From Chthonobacter albigriseus (GTDB taxonomy: Bacteria > Pseudomonadota > Alphaproteobacteria > Rhizobiales > Pleomorphomonadaceae), in contig NZ_JACDIT010000001.1 in NCBI RefSeq assembly GCF_013839445.1, positions 1,172,658-1,236,657 on the forward strand: a stretch of DNA of 64,000 bases. The letters run 5' to 3'. The notes below the pieces were generated by a model, which made no database searches, was not told the origin of the DNA, and saw only the letters and a list, made by a program, of their open reading frames with translations. Of the stretch, positions 25,640 to 34,457 are shown piece by piece. A program made the position numbers and the translations under genes. Positions within the stretch are counted from its first letter, which is position 1. Every line of letters begins with the position of its first letter.

Positions 25640-25745
25640 GGGCAGTGGCCTTCGGTCAATCCCCCTATTATATGTATATTACGTTTTATCTGATATATTG
25701 GTTGACAGGAAAAGTCGCATGCGGTTCCTTTCCGGGGAGGAGGAT
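25640..25745. promoter_or_regulatory. AT-rich divergent promoter region of systems B and C
   Basis: The 145-base space between the divergent ATPase and epimerase genes contains an AT-rich core at 25669-25700 (rich in TATATGTATATT and TGATATATTG) and a TTGACA at 25702-25707 facing right. This is the only AT-rich patch for kilobases, so it is the likely promoter/operator for both directions. I could not define an exact operator. Confidence 0.5.
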
Positions 25746-25749
25746 GGCA

Positions 25750-26724
25750 ATGCGGATCCTGGTCACTGGAGCAACGGGAAAGGTCGGAGGGGCTTTGATC
25801 GCAGCTCTCGGGCGTCTTTGGCCCGACGTGCCGGTCCGCGCGCTCTGCCACAACCGCGTGCTCCCCGAGAGCGCAACGCTGGAGGTGATCCGCGGGTCGA
25901 TCTCGGACCGGGAGACCTGCCGTGCAGCGGTGGCGGGCGTCACCCACGTCGTTCACATGGCAACCTGCAAGGAAAGCCCGAGCGAGGTGATGGACGTTGC
26001 GGTGAAGGGGCTCTTCTGGCTGCTGGAGGAGTTCCGGCAGATCCCGACCGCCGAGCGCTTCATTCTGATCGGCGGCGATGCCGCGGTCGGGCACTTCTAC
26101 TATCGCCACGCCGTTCCCATCACGGAGGCGACGCCGCATACGGCCTACCCAGGCTGCTACGCGCTGTCGAAGGTCCTCGAGGAGGTGCTGGTCGCCCAGT
26201 GCGGGATCCAGTACGGCCTGGACTGGTGCTGCCTTCGCGCGCCCTGGATCATGGAGAAAGACGACTTCCGCTACACGTTGTCCTTCGGCGACGACCTGTT
26301 TGGCGGACCCGACTGGAAAACCATGGTCACGCCCGAGGTGCTGGCAGAGAGCCGGCGCAAGGGGGCCGTGCCGCTCCTCGTCGAGACCGACGGCACGCCC
26401 GTCCGCCGCAACTTCGTCCACGTCGATGATCTCGTATCGGCGATCCTCGCGGCGCTGACGTCCAAGGCGGCGCGGCAGAAGCTCTACAACGTGGCCATGG
26501 ACGAACCGGTCGACTACGCCCTGGTCGCCCGTTACCTCGCCGAAACCCGCGGGATCCCCGCGACGGTGGTGAAGGGTCCGTTCTTCGGCAACTGGATGGA
26601 CAACACGCGCGCCAAGGCCGAACTCGGCTGGCGCCCTGTCTACGACGCCAAGAAACTCATTGATTCCGCTTGGGACCACATCCGAACGCCTGAAGATCCG
26701 CGAAAGGTTTGGTACCCCGGCTGA
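25750..26724 (+). CDS. NAD-dependent epimerase/dehydratase
   Basis: Extended SDR of 324 residues. The N-terminal NAD site is MRILVTGATGKVGG (TGxxGxxG), and the active-site Tyr and Lys fit YPGCYALSKVLEE; NAMDEP-like nucleotide-sugar signatures are less clear, and RRNFVHVDDLVSAIL is typical. It could epimerise, reduce or dehydrogenate a sugar or sugar acid (uronate-dehydrogenase-like enzymes share this fold). The second of two close ATGs is chosen because AGGAGG is then properly spaced. First gene of the system C operon. Confidence 0.9.
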   Translation: MRILVTGATGKVGGALIAALGRLWPDVPVRALCHNRVLPESATLEVIRGSISDRETCRAAVAGVTHVVHMATCKESPSEVMDVAVKGLFWLLEEFRQIPTAERFILIGGDAAVGHFYYRHAVPITEATPHTAYPGCYALSKVLEEVLVAQCGIQYGLDWCCLRAPWIMEKDDFRYTLSFGDDLFGGPDWKTMVTPEVLAESRRKGAVPLLVETDGTPVRRNFVHVDDLVSAILAALTSKAARQKLYNVAMDEPVDYALVARYLAETRGIPATVVKGPFFGNWMDNTRAKAELGWRPVYDAKKLIDSAWDHIRTPEDPRKVWYPG

Positions 26725-26727
26725 AGC

Positions 26728-26767
26728 AGGCGGATTTAACTGCACAATAAATCCAGAGGATCCGCCT
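26728..26767 (+). promoter_or_regulatory. Attenuator-like alternative hairpins before the binding-protein gene
   Basis: AGGCGGAT (26728-26735) pairs with ATCCGCCT (26760-26767), which runs into TTT, a terminator-like form. The overlapping GGATTT (26732-26737) can instead pair with AAATCC (26749-26754). The two folds share bases 26732-26735 and so exclude each other. It lies between epimerase and binding protein. Confidence 0.45.
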
Positions 26768-26791
26768 TTTCGTCCAACAGGGAGGAAGATC

Positions 26792-27784
26792 ATGTCGCAT
26801 AGATCTACACTGCTCGCCTCTATCGTAGCATTTGCCGCCTTTACCGGGTCGGCTATCGCGGCGGACAAGACCTTGGCGATCGTCGTGAAGGGCCTGGACA
26901 ATCCCTTCTTCGAGCAGATCAACAAGGGCTGCCAGAAGTGGAACGCCGAGAACGAGGGCTCGGGCTACACCTGCCTCTACACAGGCCCTGCGTCGAGTGC
27001 CGACGAGGTGGGCGAAGTCCAGATCGTCGAGGATCTTCTCAACCGCCCCGACGTCGTCGCGATCGCGATCTCGCCTTCGAATGCGCCGTTGATGGCCAAG
27101 CTGCTCCGCGAGAAGGCCCCTTCGATCCCAGTCATGACGATCGACGCCGACCTCTCCGCCGCGGATGCGGACCTGCGCAAGACCTACCTCGGCACGGACA
27201 ACTACCTGATGGGGGTCAAGTTCGCCGAGCATCTGAAGACGCTGAAGCCCGAGGGCGGCACCGTGTGCCTGCAGCTCGGCAATGTGGCGGCCGACAACAT
27301 CAACCAGCGCGCTGCCGGCACCCGCGACACGCTGGCCGGCGAGAAGGGCGTGGCGCAGCTCACCGGCCAGGGCGGCTGGACGGAGATCGACGGTTGCCCC
27401 GTCTTCACCAACGACCAGGCCGATCTCGCCAACCAGCAGATGGCCGACACGTTCACGGCGCATCCTGATCTCACGGCTTTCATGCTGATCGGCGGCTGGG
27501 CCCAGTTCGCACCGCAGGCCTACGCGCAGGTCACCGATCAGGTGATGGACAAGCTCAAGTCGAAGTCGCTGGTCATCGTCGCCGGCGATACCTTGCCGCC
27601 GCAGATGGAGGCGCTCAAGGCCGGGCGCAGCCACGTGCAGGTCGGCCAGCGCCCGTTCGAGATGGGCTATCGCGCCCCATCCGTGATGCGGGATCTCCTC
27701 GACGGGAAGACCGTCGAGCCGATCATCTACACGGGCCTCGACGAGTGCACCCAAGAGAACGCCGATAGCTGCATCGGCGGCTGA
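26792..27784 (+). CDS. Sugar ABC transporter substrate-binding protein (B/C locus, first)
   Basis: Periplasmic binding protein of 330 residues with signal peptide MSHRSTLLASIVAFAAF to AIAA. The mature part starts LAIVVKGLDNPFFEQINKG and has several Cys (GCQKW, YTCLY, GCPVF, ECTQ, SCIGG) that could form disulfides in the periplasm. GGGAGGA precedes the ATG. It is unlike the next binding protein in the same operon. Because system B lacks a binding protein, this one probably works with that divergent ATPase/permease pair. Confidence 0.92.
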   Translation: MSHRSTLLASIVAFAAFTGSAIAADKTLAIVVKGLDNPFFEQINKGCQKWNAENEGSGYTCLYTGPASSADEVGEVQIVEDLLNRPDVVAIAISPSNAPLMAKLLREKAPSIPVMTIDADLSAADADLRKTYLGTDNYLMGVKFAEHLKTLKPEGGTVCLQLGNVAADNINQRAAGTRDTLAGEKGVAQLTGQGGWTEIDGCPVFTNDQADLANQQMADTFTAHPDLTAFMLIGGWAQFAPQAYAQVTDQVMDKLKSKSLVIVAGDTLPPQMEALKAGRSHVQVGQRPFEMGYRAPSVMRDLLDGKTVEPIIYTGLDECTQENADSCIGG

Positions 27785-27793
27785 GCTTCCCGC

Positions 27794-27818
27794 CCGCGGC
27801 CGGCACGGCCGGCCGCGG
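27794..27818 (+). terminator. GC hairpin after the first binding protein of the B/C locus
   Basis: Ten-base perfect stem CCGCGGCCGG / CCGGCCGCGG around a five-base loop, ten bases after the stop codon, with no T-run. More like an mRNA-stabilising intercistronic hairpin than a full terminator. Confidence 0.6.
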
Positions 27819-27901
27819 CTCGCACCCTTCAATCGCCGACCGACCTCGTCCCGGTGTTTCACGCGCCGGCGGTCGCTCGTCCTCAATCCCGAGGTGACAC
27901 G

Positions 27902-28849
27902 ATGACCAGATCCCTTCTCGGCATTCTCGCCCTGTCCGCCCTTCTCGCCACCGGATCCGCGGAGGCGCAGGACAAGAAGACGCTCGCCTTCGTCGTCAAC
28001 GGTGCATCCGACTTCTGGAAGCTGGCGGAAGCCGGCGTCAAGAAGGCACAGGCCGAATTGCCGGCCTACGACCTCCAGTTCAAGTATCCGGAGCAGGCGG
28101 CGGCGGCCGTCCAGCAACGGTTGATGGAGGACCTCGTCGCGGCCGGCGTCTCGGCCATCATGGTCAGCGCGGTCGATCCGAAGTCGTCGACCGCATCGCT
28201 CAACGCGATCGGCGGACAGGTCCCGCTCTTCACCACGGACAGCGACGCGCCCGACACCAACCGAATCGCCTACATCGGCTCGTCCAACACGGACGCCGGC
28301 AAACAGGCCGGCGAGATCGCCCTGAAGGCCCTGCCGGAGGGTGGCAAGTGCATCGGCTTCGTCGGCCTGCCGGGCGCAGACAACGCTCGCGAGCGCATCG
28401 AGGGCATGAAGTCCGTCCTTCAGGGCTCCAAGGTCGAGCTCGTCGACGTACGCGGCGACGACATCGACATGACCCGCGCCAAGCGCAACGTGGAGGACGC
28501 GCTGGCCGCCAACCCGGACGTGGACTGCATGGTCGGATTCTATTCCTACAATCCGCCGCGCATCTACGAGGTGCTGAAGGAAACCGGAAAGCTCGGCGCC
28601 GTCACGGTGATCGCCTTCGACGAGGATCCGATCACGCTCGGCGGGGTCCGCGAGGGCACGATCGCCGGCACCGTCGTCCAGCAGCCCTACGAGTGGGGCT
28701 ACCAGGGCATGAAGCTGATGGCGGCCTTCCTGGAGGGCGACCAGTCCGGCATTCCGGAGAACAAGCTGGTGATCGTCCCGACGAAGATCATCGACAAGTC
28801 CAACGTCGATGCATTCGAGGCGGAACTGAAGTCGCGTATCGGCGGCTGA
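27902..28849 (+). CDS. Sugar ABC transporter substrate-binding protein (system C)
   Basis: Periplasmic PBP type 1 protein of 315 residues. Signal peptide MTRSLLGILALSALLATG to EAQ, first lobe TLAFVVNGASDFWKLAEAG, hinge and second lobe IAYIGSSNTDAGKQAGE, and VIAFDEDPITLGGVREG near the end. The arrangement (aromatic after the first strand, Asn/Asp in the hinge) fits ribose-like binders. It is directly followed by the ATPase and permease of system C. Ligand unknown. Confidence 0.93.
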   Translation: MTRSLLGILALSALLATGSAEAQDKKTLAFVVNGASDFWKLAEAGVKKAQAELPAYDLQFKYPEQAAAAVQQRLMEDLVAAGVSAIMVSAVDPKSSTASLNAIGGQVPLFTTDSDAPDTNRIAYIGSSNTDAGKQAGEIALKALPEGGKCIGFVGLPGADNARERIEGMKSVLQGSKVELVDVRGDDIDMTRAKRNVEDALAANPDVDCMVGFYSYNPPRIYEVLKETGKLGAVTVIAFDEDPITLGGVREGTIAGTVVQQPYEWGYQGMKLMAAFLEGDQSGIPENKLVIVPTKIIDKSNVDAFEAELKSRIGG

Positions 28850-28864
28850 CGTCTCGAAGCCGGT

Positions 28865-28895
28865 AGGCCGGCCAAAGTTCCTCCTTGGCCGGCCT
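28865..28895 (+). terminator. Strong hairpin between system C binding protein and ATPase
   Basis: Eleven-base perfect stem AGGCCGGCCAA / TTGGCCGGCCT around a nine-base loop, 15 bases after the binding-protein stop and 25 bases before the ATPase ATG. Expected to protect the upstream transcript or terminate part of the transcription. Confidence 0.75.
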
Positions 28896-28920
28896 GCACG
28901 GCACCACCAAAGGCCGATCC

Positions 28921-30435
28921 ATGTCCGATCTCCTTCTGACCCTCAACCGGATCTCGAAAACCTATGGCTCCGTGACGGTGGTCGACGATGTGTCGATCCG
29001 GATCAACACGGGCGAGGTGGTCGGGCTGGTCGGCGAGAATGGCGCAGGCAAATCGACGTTGATGAAGATCCTCGGCGGCGTGGTAGCGCCGACGGCGGGA
29101 AGCATCGACTTTGACGGCGAAGCCCATCCCCGCCTCACCGTCGCCGCGTCGAACCGCGCCGGCATCGCCTTCGTTCACCAGGAGCTGAACCTCTTCGACA
29201 ACCTGTCGGTCGCCGCCAACGTCTTCATCGGACGAGAGCCGCGGAAAGGCGGTTTGCTCAACCTCGTCGACGAGGCCGAGCTGGTGCGCCGGACCGCTCC
29301 GCTGCTCGCCCAACTCGGCGCCGACTTCTCGCCGGACGCGCGGGTCGCCGACCTCTCGCTCGCGGAGCGGCAACTCGTCGAGATCGCCAAGGCGCTTTCG
29401 GTGAACGCCCGCCTTCTCATCCTCGACGAGCCGACCTCCAGCCTCACGGCGACGGAAACCGAGCGGCTCCTCGTCACCGTCGACCGCCTGCGGTCCGAAG
29501 GCGTCTCGATCATCCTGATCTCGCACCGGCTCGGCGAAGTCGAGCGCCTGGCCGACCGGGTGGTCGTGCTTCGCGACGGGCGCCTCGTCGCCGAACTCGT
29601 CGGCACCGACATCGCAGCGCCGACCATGATCCGGCACATGATCGGGCGGGACCTGAAGGCCCTCTATGTTCCGCCGGCCGCCGCGCCCGGCAATCCGATC
29701 CTCGAACTCGTCGACATCCGGACGGTCGGGCGGCCCGACCGGACGGTCAGCCTGGACGTCAGGCGCGGCGAGATCCTGGGCCTTGCGGGGTTGATCGGCT
29801 CCGGTCGCACCGAGCTCGCCCGTGCGCTGTTCGGCCTCGACCCTCTCCTGGGCGGGACGATCCGCATCAATGGGGAGGCCGTGGCCATCGACAGCCCCCG
29901 CGCGGCGATCGCGGCGGGCCTCTACCTCGTGCCGGAAGACCGCAAGCTGTCCGGCCTCATCCTCGAATTCCCCATCCGCGACAACATCGCCCTCCCCTCG
30001 CTGCGCCGCTTCGCCCGCCTCTGGATGGTCGACGAGGACGCCGTCGACGTCGAAGCTGTCCGGCAGCGCGACGGGCTCGACATTCGTGCCGGATCCGTCC
30101 GCATGCCCTGCGGTTCACTTTCCGGCGGCAACCAGCAGAAGGTGGTTCTGGCCAAGTGGCTATCGATGGCGCCCCGCGTTCTCATCTTCGACGAGCCGAC
30201 GCGCGGCGTGGATGTCGGCGCCAAGTCGGAGATCTACCATCGGATGCGCGATCTCGCCGATGCCGGCGTCGGGATCCTGATGATTTCCTCGGACATGGAG
30301 GAAGTGATCGGCGTCTCGGACCGCGTCGCGGTCATGCATGAGGGCGCGATCGCCGGCATCCTCGGCCGCGAAGAGCTCAGCGAACATGCCGTCCTGACCC
30401 GAGCCGTCGGCCGCGAACCGGTCCATTCCGAATGA
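28921..30435 (+). CDS. Sugar ABC transporter ATP-binding protein (system C)
   Basis: Tandem RbsA-type ATPase of 504 residues. The first domain: Walker A GENGAGKST (38-46), LSLAERQLVEIAKAL, LLILDEPTSSL, ILISHRL. The second: GLIGSGRTELARALFGL, LSGGNQQKVVLAKWL and VLIFDEPTRGVD. All key residues of the family are present. The ATG directly preceding SDLLLTL is chosen over one 12 codons upstream, which would fall inside the intercistronic hairpin zone. Confidence 0.95.
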   Translation: MSDLLLTLNRISKTYGSVTVVDDVSIRINTGEVVGLVGENGAGKSTLMKILGGVVAPTAGSIDFDGEAHPRLTVAASNRAGIAFVHQELNLFDNLSVAANVFIGREPRKGGLLNLVDEAELVRRTAPLLAQLGADFSPDARVADLSLAERQLVEIAKALSVNARLLILDEPTSSLTATETERLLVTVDRLRSEGVSIILISHRLGEVERLADRVVVLRDGRLVAELVGTDIAAPTMIRHMIGRDLKALYVPPAAAPGNPILELVDIRTVGRPDRTVSLDVRRGEILGLAGLIGSGRTELARALFGLDPLLGGTIRINGEAVAIDSPRAAIAAGLYLVPEDRKLSGLILEFPIRDNIALPSLRRFARLWMVDEDAVDVEAVRQRDGLDIRAGSVRMPCGSLSGGNQQKVVLAKWLSMAPRVLIFDEPTRGVDVGAKSEIYHRMRDLADAGVGILMISSDMEEVIGVSDRVAVMHEGAIAGILGREELSEHAVLTRAVGREPVHSE

Positions 30436-30451
30436 CGCGAGGAAAGCACCC

Positions 30452-31447
30452 ATGATCAAGAAGAGCGACCTGTGGCTGCTCGTTTTCATCCTCGTCGTGG
30501 GATCCGCCGTCGCGCTGATCAACCCGCGCTTCCTGTCGCCGATCAACCTGTCGAACACGGCCAACCTGATCGGCCTCTTCGGCATCTTCTCGGTCGCGCA
30601 GGCGTTCGTGATCATCTCCGGCGGCATCGACCTTTCGGCGGGATCGGTGATCGCGCTGCTTGGCGTTCTGTTTGTCGACCTGGTCGCCGGCGGCACTCTT
30701 CCGCCCGGCTTCGCGTTCCTGCTCGTCGTCGTTCTCGGCTGCGCGATCGGGGCCATCCACGGCTTCCTGGTCGCCAGGGTCGGCCTCCAGCCCTTCATCG
30801 TGACGCTCTGCGGCCTTTTGATCTACCGCGGCATCGCCCGCTGGTACACGGAGGACGGCACGGCCGGTTTCCCCTTCGACGCGAGCTTCCCGTGGCTGGA
30901 GTGGCTGACGTCCGGCCGCCTCTACGGCATCCCGCACAGCCTGATCGCATTCGCAGCGATCACCGTCGTCATGGCCGTCGTGCTCCACAAGTCGGTGTTC
31001 GGCCGTCATCTCTTCGCCGTCGGTCGCAACGAGGAAGCGGCACGCTACAGCGGGATCGACACCAGGCGCGTCACGATCGCGGCCTACTTCATCTGCAGTG
31101 CCCTCACCGCCATCGCGGCCGTTTTCATCGCGATGTACACGCGCTCGATCTCGCCGTCGTCGCACGGGAACTTCTACGAACTCTACGCCATCGCCGCGGC
31201 CGTGCTCGGCGGTTGCTCGCTGCGCGGCGGCGAGGGGTCGATCGCCGGTGTCGTCCTCGGAACCGTGCTGCTGCAGGTCCTCCAGAATCTCGTCAACCTG
31301 TTGGGTGTGCCAAGCTCGCTAAACTTCGCCGTTATGGGGTCCGTGATCCTGGTCGGCGTCCTCGCCGATCGGCATCTCTCCACGCGTCCGAACCACACCC
31401 GGCGGCAGGCCAGACAATCCTCGGTCGTCGTTCGGTCAGTCGGTTGA
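30452..31447 (+). CDS. Sugar ABC transporter permease (system C)
   Basis: RbsC-type permease of 331 residues with about nine membrane segments. FVIISGGIDLSAGSV is the family motif (Ala in place of Val in DLSVG). VFGRHLFAVGRNEEAARYSG and AVLGGCSLRGGEGSIAGV follow. GAGGAAAG precedes the ATG, 16 bases after the ATPase stop. It closes the system C operon. Confidence 0.95.
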   Translation: MIKKSDLWLLVFILVVGSAVALINPRFLSPINLSNTANLIGLFGIFSVAQAFVIISGGIDLSAGSVIALLGVLFVDLVAGGTLPPGFAFLLVVVLGCAIGAIHGFLVARVGLQPFIVTLCGLLIYRGIARWYTEDGTAGFPFDASFPWLEWLTSGRLYGIPHSLIAFAAITVVMAVVLHKSVFGRHLFAVGRNEEAARYSGIDTRRVTIAAYFICSALTAIAAVFIAMYTRSISPSSHGNFYELYAIAAAVLGGCSLRGGEGSIAGVVLGTVLLQVLQNLVNLLGVPSSLNFAVMGSVILVGVLADRHLSTRPNHTRRQARQSSVVVRSVG

Positions 31448-31535
31448 TCGCACGGCTATTCCGTCGAGGTTTGAACATTTGGAGGAGCATGTAGATAAAC
31501 GATCTAGTCTGCTGCATCGCAGTATAAATCAGTTG

Positions 31536-31612
31536 TTGACACTTTATAGATATTCAAATAATCCTAATCATCGGCGCTTTGTTTATGAGAATACCATCCG
31601 TTTAAGTATAAT
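31536..31612 (+). promoter_or_regulatory. Promoter region of system D
   Basis: In a 240-base AT-rich leader, TTGACA (31536-31541) is spaced 17 bases from TAATCC (31559-31564), and a second TATAAT is at 31607-31612. Either can serve as the start for the system D operon. The sharp drop in GC against the neighbours marks it as regulatory DNA. No operator palindrome was found. Confidence 0.55.
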
Positions 31613-31688
31613 GCTCACAATGTGCGACGAATGAGCAAAATAAAGGCCGTTCCAGTGGGAGCTGGAACTCAACGGGAGGAACTCAGCT

Positions 31689-32831
31689 ATGAAAACGTCA
31701 TCCTATTTGGGTCGTGCATCTTGTCTCGGCATACTCCTCGCCGCGGGAATGTTCTCAGCACCGCCGGCTGTGGCTGCAGGCCCTGAGGTCGTTTCCGGGC
31801 CCGCTGCGGAGCCGGAGTGTTTCGCGCCTTGGTCGGCGGATACGAAGTTCCTGAAGTATGAAGCCAAGCAGGGTCCGTTCCGCATCGCGCTGGCCAACGG
31901 CTACATCGCCAACACCTGGCGCATCCAGATGATCCAGACGGCGAAGGCCTATGCCGCGCAGCCGGACGTCGCGGCCAAGCTCAAGGAGTTCAAGGTGGTG
32001 TCGACCGGCGAGGATGTGCCGGCCCAGATCTCCGCCATCAACAACTTCATCGACAGCGGCTACGACGCCATCGTCGTGAATGCGCAGAATCCCACGGCCT
32101 TCGGCCCGGTGATCAAGCGCGCCAAGGAGGCCGGCGTCATCCTGGTGGCCTTCGACAACATCCTCGACACGCAGGATGCCATCAACGTCAACGTCGACCA
32201 GAAGGGTCTCGGGGTGCTCTGGGCCAACTGGCTCATCAACAACGTCCCGAACGGCGGCAAGGTGCTCGAGGTGCGCGGCGTCGCCGGCACGTCGGTGGAT
32301 ACCGACCGCCACAACGGCGTCATGGAAACGCTCAATGCGTCCGGCAAGACCTGGGACGTGACGGAAGTCGTGGGCAAGTGGGACGACGGCGTCGCCCAGA
32401 AGGCCACCGCCGATGCGATCGCAACGAACGGGCCGTTCGACGGCATCACCGGACAGGGCGGCGACACCGGCATCGTGCAGGCGATGATCGACGCCAAGCA
32501 TCCCTTCGTGCCGTTCGGCGGCGAAACGGAGAACGGCTTCCGCAAGTTCTGCGCCGCCCACGCCGACGACGGCCTGAAGTGCTCGTCGGCCGGCACCGGC
32601 CCCGCTCAGGTGGCCGTCGCCATCAAGACGGCGATCGCCGCGCTGGAAGGAAACGTGGTGCCGCAGTCCGTCAAGCTGCCGCTGGCCATCGTCGAGCATC
32701 CGAACTTCAAGGAAGGCGAGGACTACTTCCCCGATCAGTCCGACAACTTCTTCGTCGGCAACTCCTTCCCGACGTGCGGCATCAACTTCACGGCCCAGGA
32801 GATCATGGGCCAGACGCAAGAGAACCAGTAG
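31689..32831 (+). CDS. Sugar ABC transporter substrate-binding protein (system D)
   Basis: Periplasmic binding protein of 380 residues, longer than the other sugar binders here. It has a signal peptide (MKTSSYLGRASCLGILLAAG to VAAG), an extra N-terminal segment with Cys (AEPECFAPW) and Cys-bearing segments RKFCAAH, LKCSSAG and FPTCGINF, which suggest disulfides. IALANGYIANTWRIQMI is the first-lobe start and VILVAFDNILDTQDAINVN is in the hinge region. GGGAGGAA precedes the ATG. First gene of a four-gene transporter operon. Confidence 0.92.
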   Translation: MKTSSYLGRASCLGILLAAGMFSAPPAVAAGPEVVSGPAAEPECFAPWSADTKFLKYEAKQGPFRIALANGYIANTWRIQMIQTAKAYAAQPDVAAKLKEFKVVSTGEDVPAQISAINNFIDSGYDAIVVNAQNPTAFGPVIKRAKEAGVILVAFDNILDTQDAINVNVDQKGLGVLWANWLINNVPNGGKVLEVRGVAGTSVDTDRHNGVMETLNASGKTWDVTEVVGKWDDGVAQKATADAIATNGPFDGITGQGGDTGIVQAMIDAKHPFVPFGGETENGFRKFCAAHADDGLKCSSAGTGPAQVAVAIKTAIAALEGNVVPQSVKLPLAIVEHPNFKEGEDYFPDQSDNFFVGNSFPTCGINFTAQEIMGQTQENQ

Positions 32832-32841
32832 GCCTCAGCTC

Positions 32842-32878
32842 GGTCCGAGGCGCGGACCCGAACGCCGTGCCTCGGACC
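32842..32878 (+). terminator. Strong hairpin between system D binding protein and ATPase
   Basis: Ten-base perfect stem GGTCCGAGGC / GCCTCGGACC with a 17-base loop, 10 bases after the binding-protein stop and 34 bases before the ATPase start. No T-run follows, so a stabilising or partial-termination role is more likely than a full stop. Confidence 0.7.
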
Positions 32879-32912
32879 AATCGCGGGACAACCGAACGGG
32901 GGATGTGGTTCC

Positions 32913-34457
32913 GTGCCGTTGAACGAGCCTTTGTTCCGGATGGAAGGCGTTTCGAAGAGCTACGGCGGCGTCCGTGCTCTGGAAGATGCCGACCTCGACG
33001 TCCGTGCCGGTCGCATCCACGCCATCCTGGGCGAGAATGGCGCGGGCAAGTCGACGCTGATCAAGATCATGGCCGGGGTCGTCGCGCCCGACCAGGGCCG
33101 CATGATCCTCGACGGGCGCGAGATATCCTTCCCGTCGCCGGCCGCGGCGAACGCGGCGGGGATCGTCTGCATCTTCCAGGAACTCTCGCTGATCCCCGAT
33201 CTCTCGGTGGCGGACAACATCGTCATCAGCAATCCGCCACGCCGCTTCGGGGGTATCGACCGGCGGGAGCAGCGCCGGATCGCAGCCGATGCCCTGGCCC
33301 GGGCCGGCGCATCCGACATCCACCCGCTGGCGCTGGTCAAGGATCTGTCGCTGTCGCGCCGGCAACTGGTCGAGATCGCCAAGGCGCTCGCCCGCCGCCC
33401 GCGTGTGCTCATCCTCGACGAGGCGACCTCCGCGCTGACCGCCGCGGACGTCTCGAACATCTTCGTGGTGCTGAAGCGGCTGCGCAGCGAGGGGCTCGCG
33501 CTCCTCTACATCTCGCACCGGATGCACGAGATCGCGGAACTGGCCGACGACTGCTCGGTGTTCCGCAACGGCCGAAAGGTCGCGACCTATCCGGCCGGGT
33601 CGAAGACCAACGCCGAGGTCGTGGAACTGATGATCGGCCGCGAGTACAAGAACGTGTTTCCGCCCAAGCCACCGCCGGTCCCGGCCGATCGACCACCTGT
33701 GCTCGAATGCCGGAAACTGTCCTGGAGCGGACGGCTGCACGAGATATCGCTCACCGTGCGGCCGGGCGAGATCGTCGGGCTCGGCGGATTGGACGGCCAA
33801 GGCCAGCGGGAGTTGATGCTCGCGCTCTTCGGCGTCCTGCGCGGCACCACCGGCGAGATCCTCATCGACGGAAAGCCGACCTCGATCGCTAGCCCGTCGC
33901 AGGCCAAGAGCGATGCGATCGGGATGGCGCTGATCCCGGAGGATCGGAAGACCGAAGGCCTGATGCTGCCGATGACGGTGCGCGACAACCTCTCCTTCGC
34001 AGCCCTCGAACGCATCTCCCGCCACGGTGTGATCGACGGTGCGCGCGAGCAGGCCATGATCGAAGACATGGTCCGCGCCCTGGCGATCCGGTCCGCCGGC
34101 GTCGACATACCCGTCGGAGCGCTGTCCGGTGGAAACCAGCAGAAGGTGGTCATCGCCAAGTGGCTGATGAACCGGCCGCGCATCATCCTGCTCAACGACC
34201 CCACGCGCGGCATCGACGTCGGAACCAAGCAGGAGCTCTACGTGCTGTTCCGCCGCCTCACGGCCGAAGGCGCCGCCATCCTCTTCTACTCCACGGACTA
34301 CGACGAGCTGATCGGCTGCTGCGATCGGGTCCTCGTTCTCTACGACGGCGCCGTGAAGCGCGAACTCGTGGGCGACGAGATCACCGAACACGCCTTGATC
34401 GCGAGCGCGCTCGACATCGACGCTGCCGGTCCGGCCGCAAAGGCGGTGCATTCATGA
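32913..34457 (+). CDS. Sugar ABC transporter ATP-binding protein (system D)
   Basis: Tandem RbsA-type ATPase of 514 residues starting at GTG with GGGGGA upstream; an ATG nine codons on is possible. First domain: GENGAGKST (40-48), DLSLSRRQLVEIAKAL, VLILDEATSAL. Second domain: GGLDGQGQRELMLALFG, LSGGNQQKVVIAKWL, then IILLNDPTRGID where other members have DEPTRG. The Walker B Asp-Glu pair is thus Asn-Asp, so the second site may bind but barely hydrolyse ATP. Its stop overlaps the permease start as ATGA. Confidence 0.94.
   Translation: MPLNEPLFRMEGVSKSYGGVRALEDADLDVRAGRIHAILGENGAGKSTLIKIMAGVVAPDQGRMILDGREISFPSPAAANAAGIVCIFQELSLIPDLSVADNIVISNPPRRFGGIDRREQRRIAADALARAGASDIHPLALVKDLSLSRRQLVEIAKALARRPRVLILDEATSALTAADVSNIFVVLKRLRSEGLALLYISHRMHEIAELADDCSVFRNGRKVATYPAGSKTNAEVVELMIGREYKNVFPPKPPPVPADRPPVLECRKLSWSGRLHEISLTVRPGEIVGLGGLDGQGQRELMLALFGVLRGTTGEILIDGKPTSIASPSQAKSDAIGMALIPEDRKTEGLMLPMTVRDNLSFAALERISRHGVIDGAREQAMIEDMVRALAIRSAGVDIPVGALSGGNQQKVVIAKWLMNRPRIILLNDPTRGIDVGTKQELYVLFRRLTAEGAAILFYSTDYDELIGCCDRVLVLYDGAVKRELVGDEITEHALIASALDIDAAGPAAKAVHS

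Noticed and set aside
32835-34451. 538-residue minus-strand frame
   Set aside because: Antisense to the system D ATPase; shadow composition.
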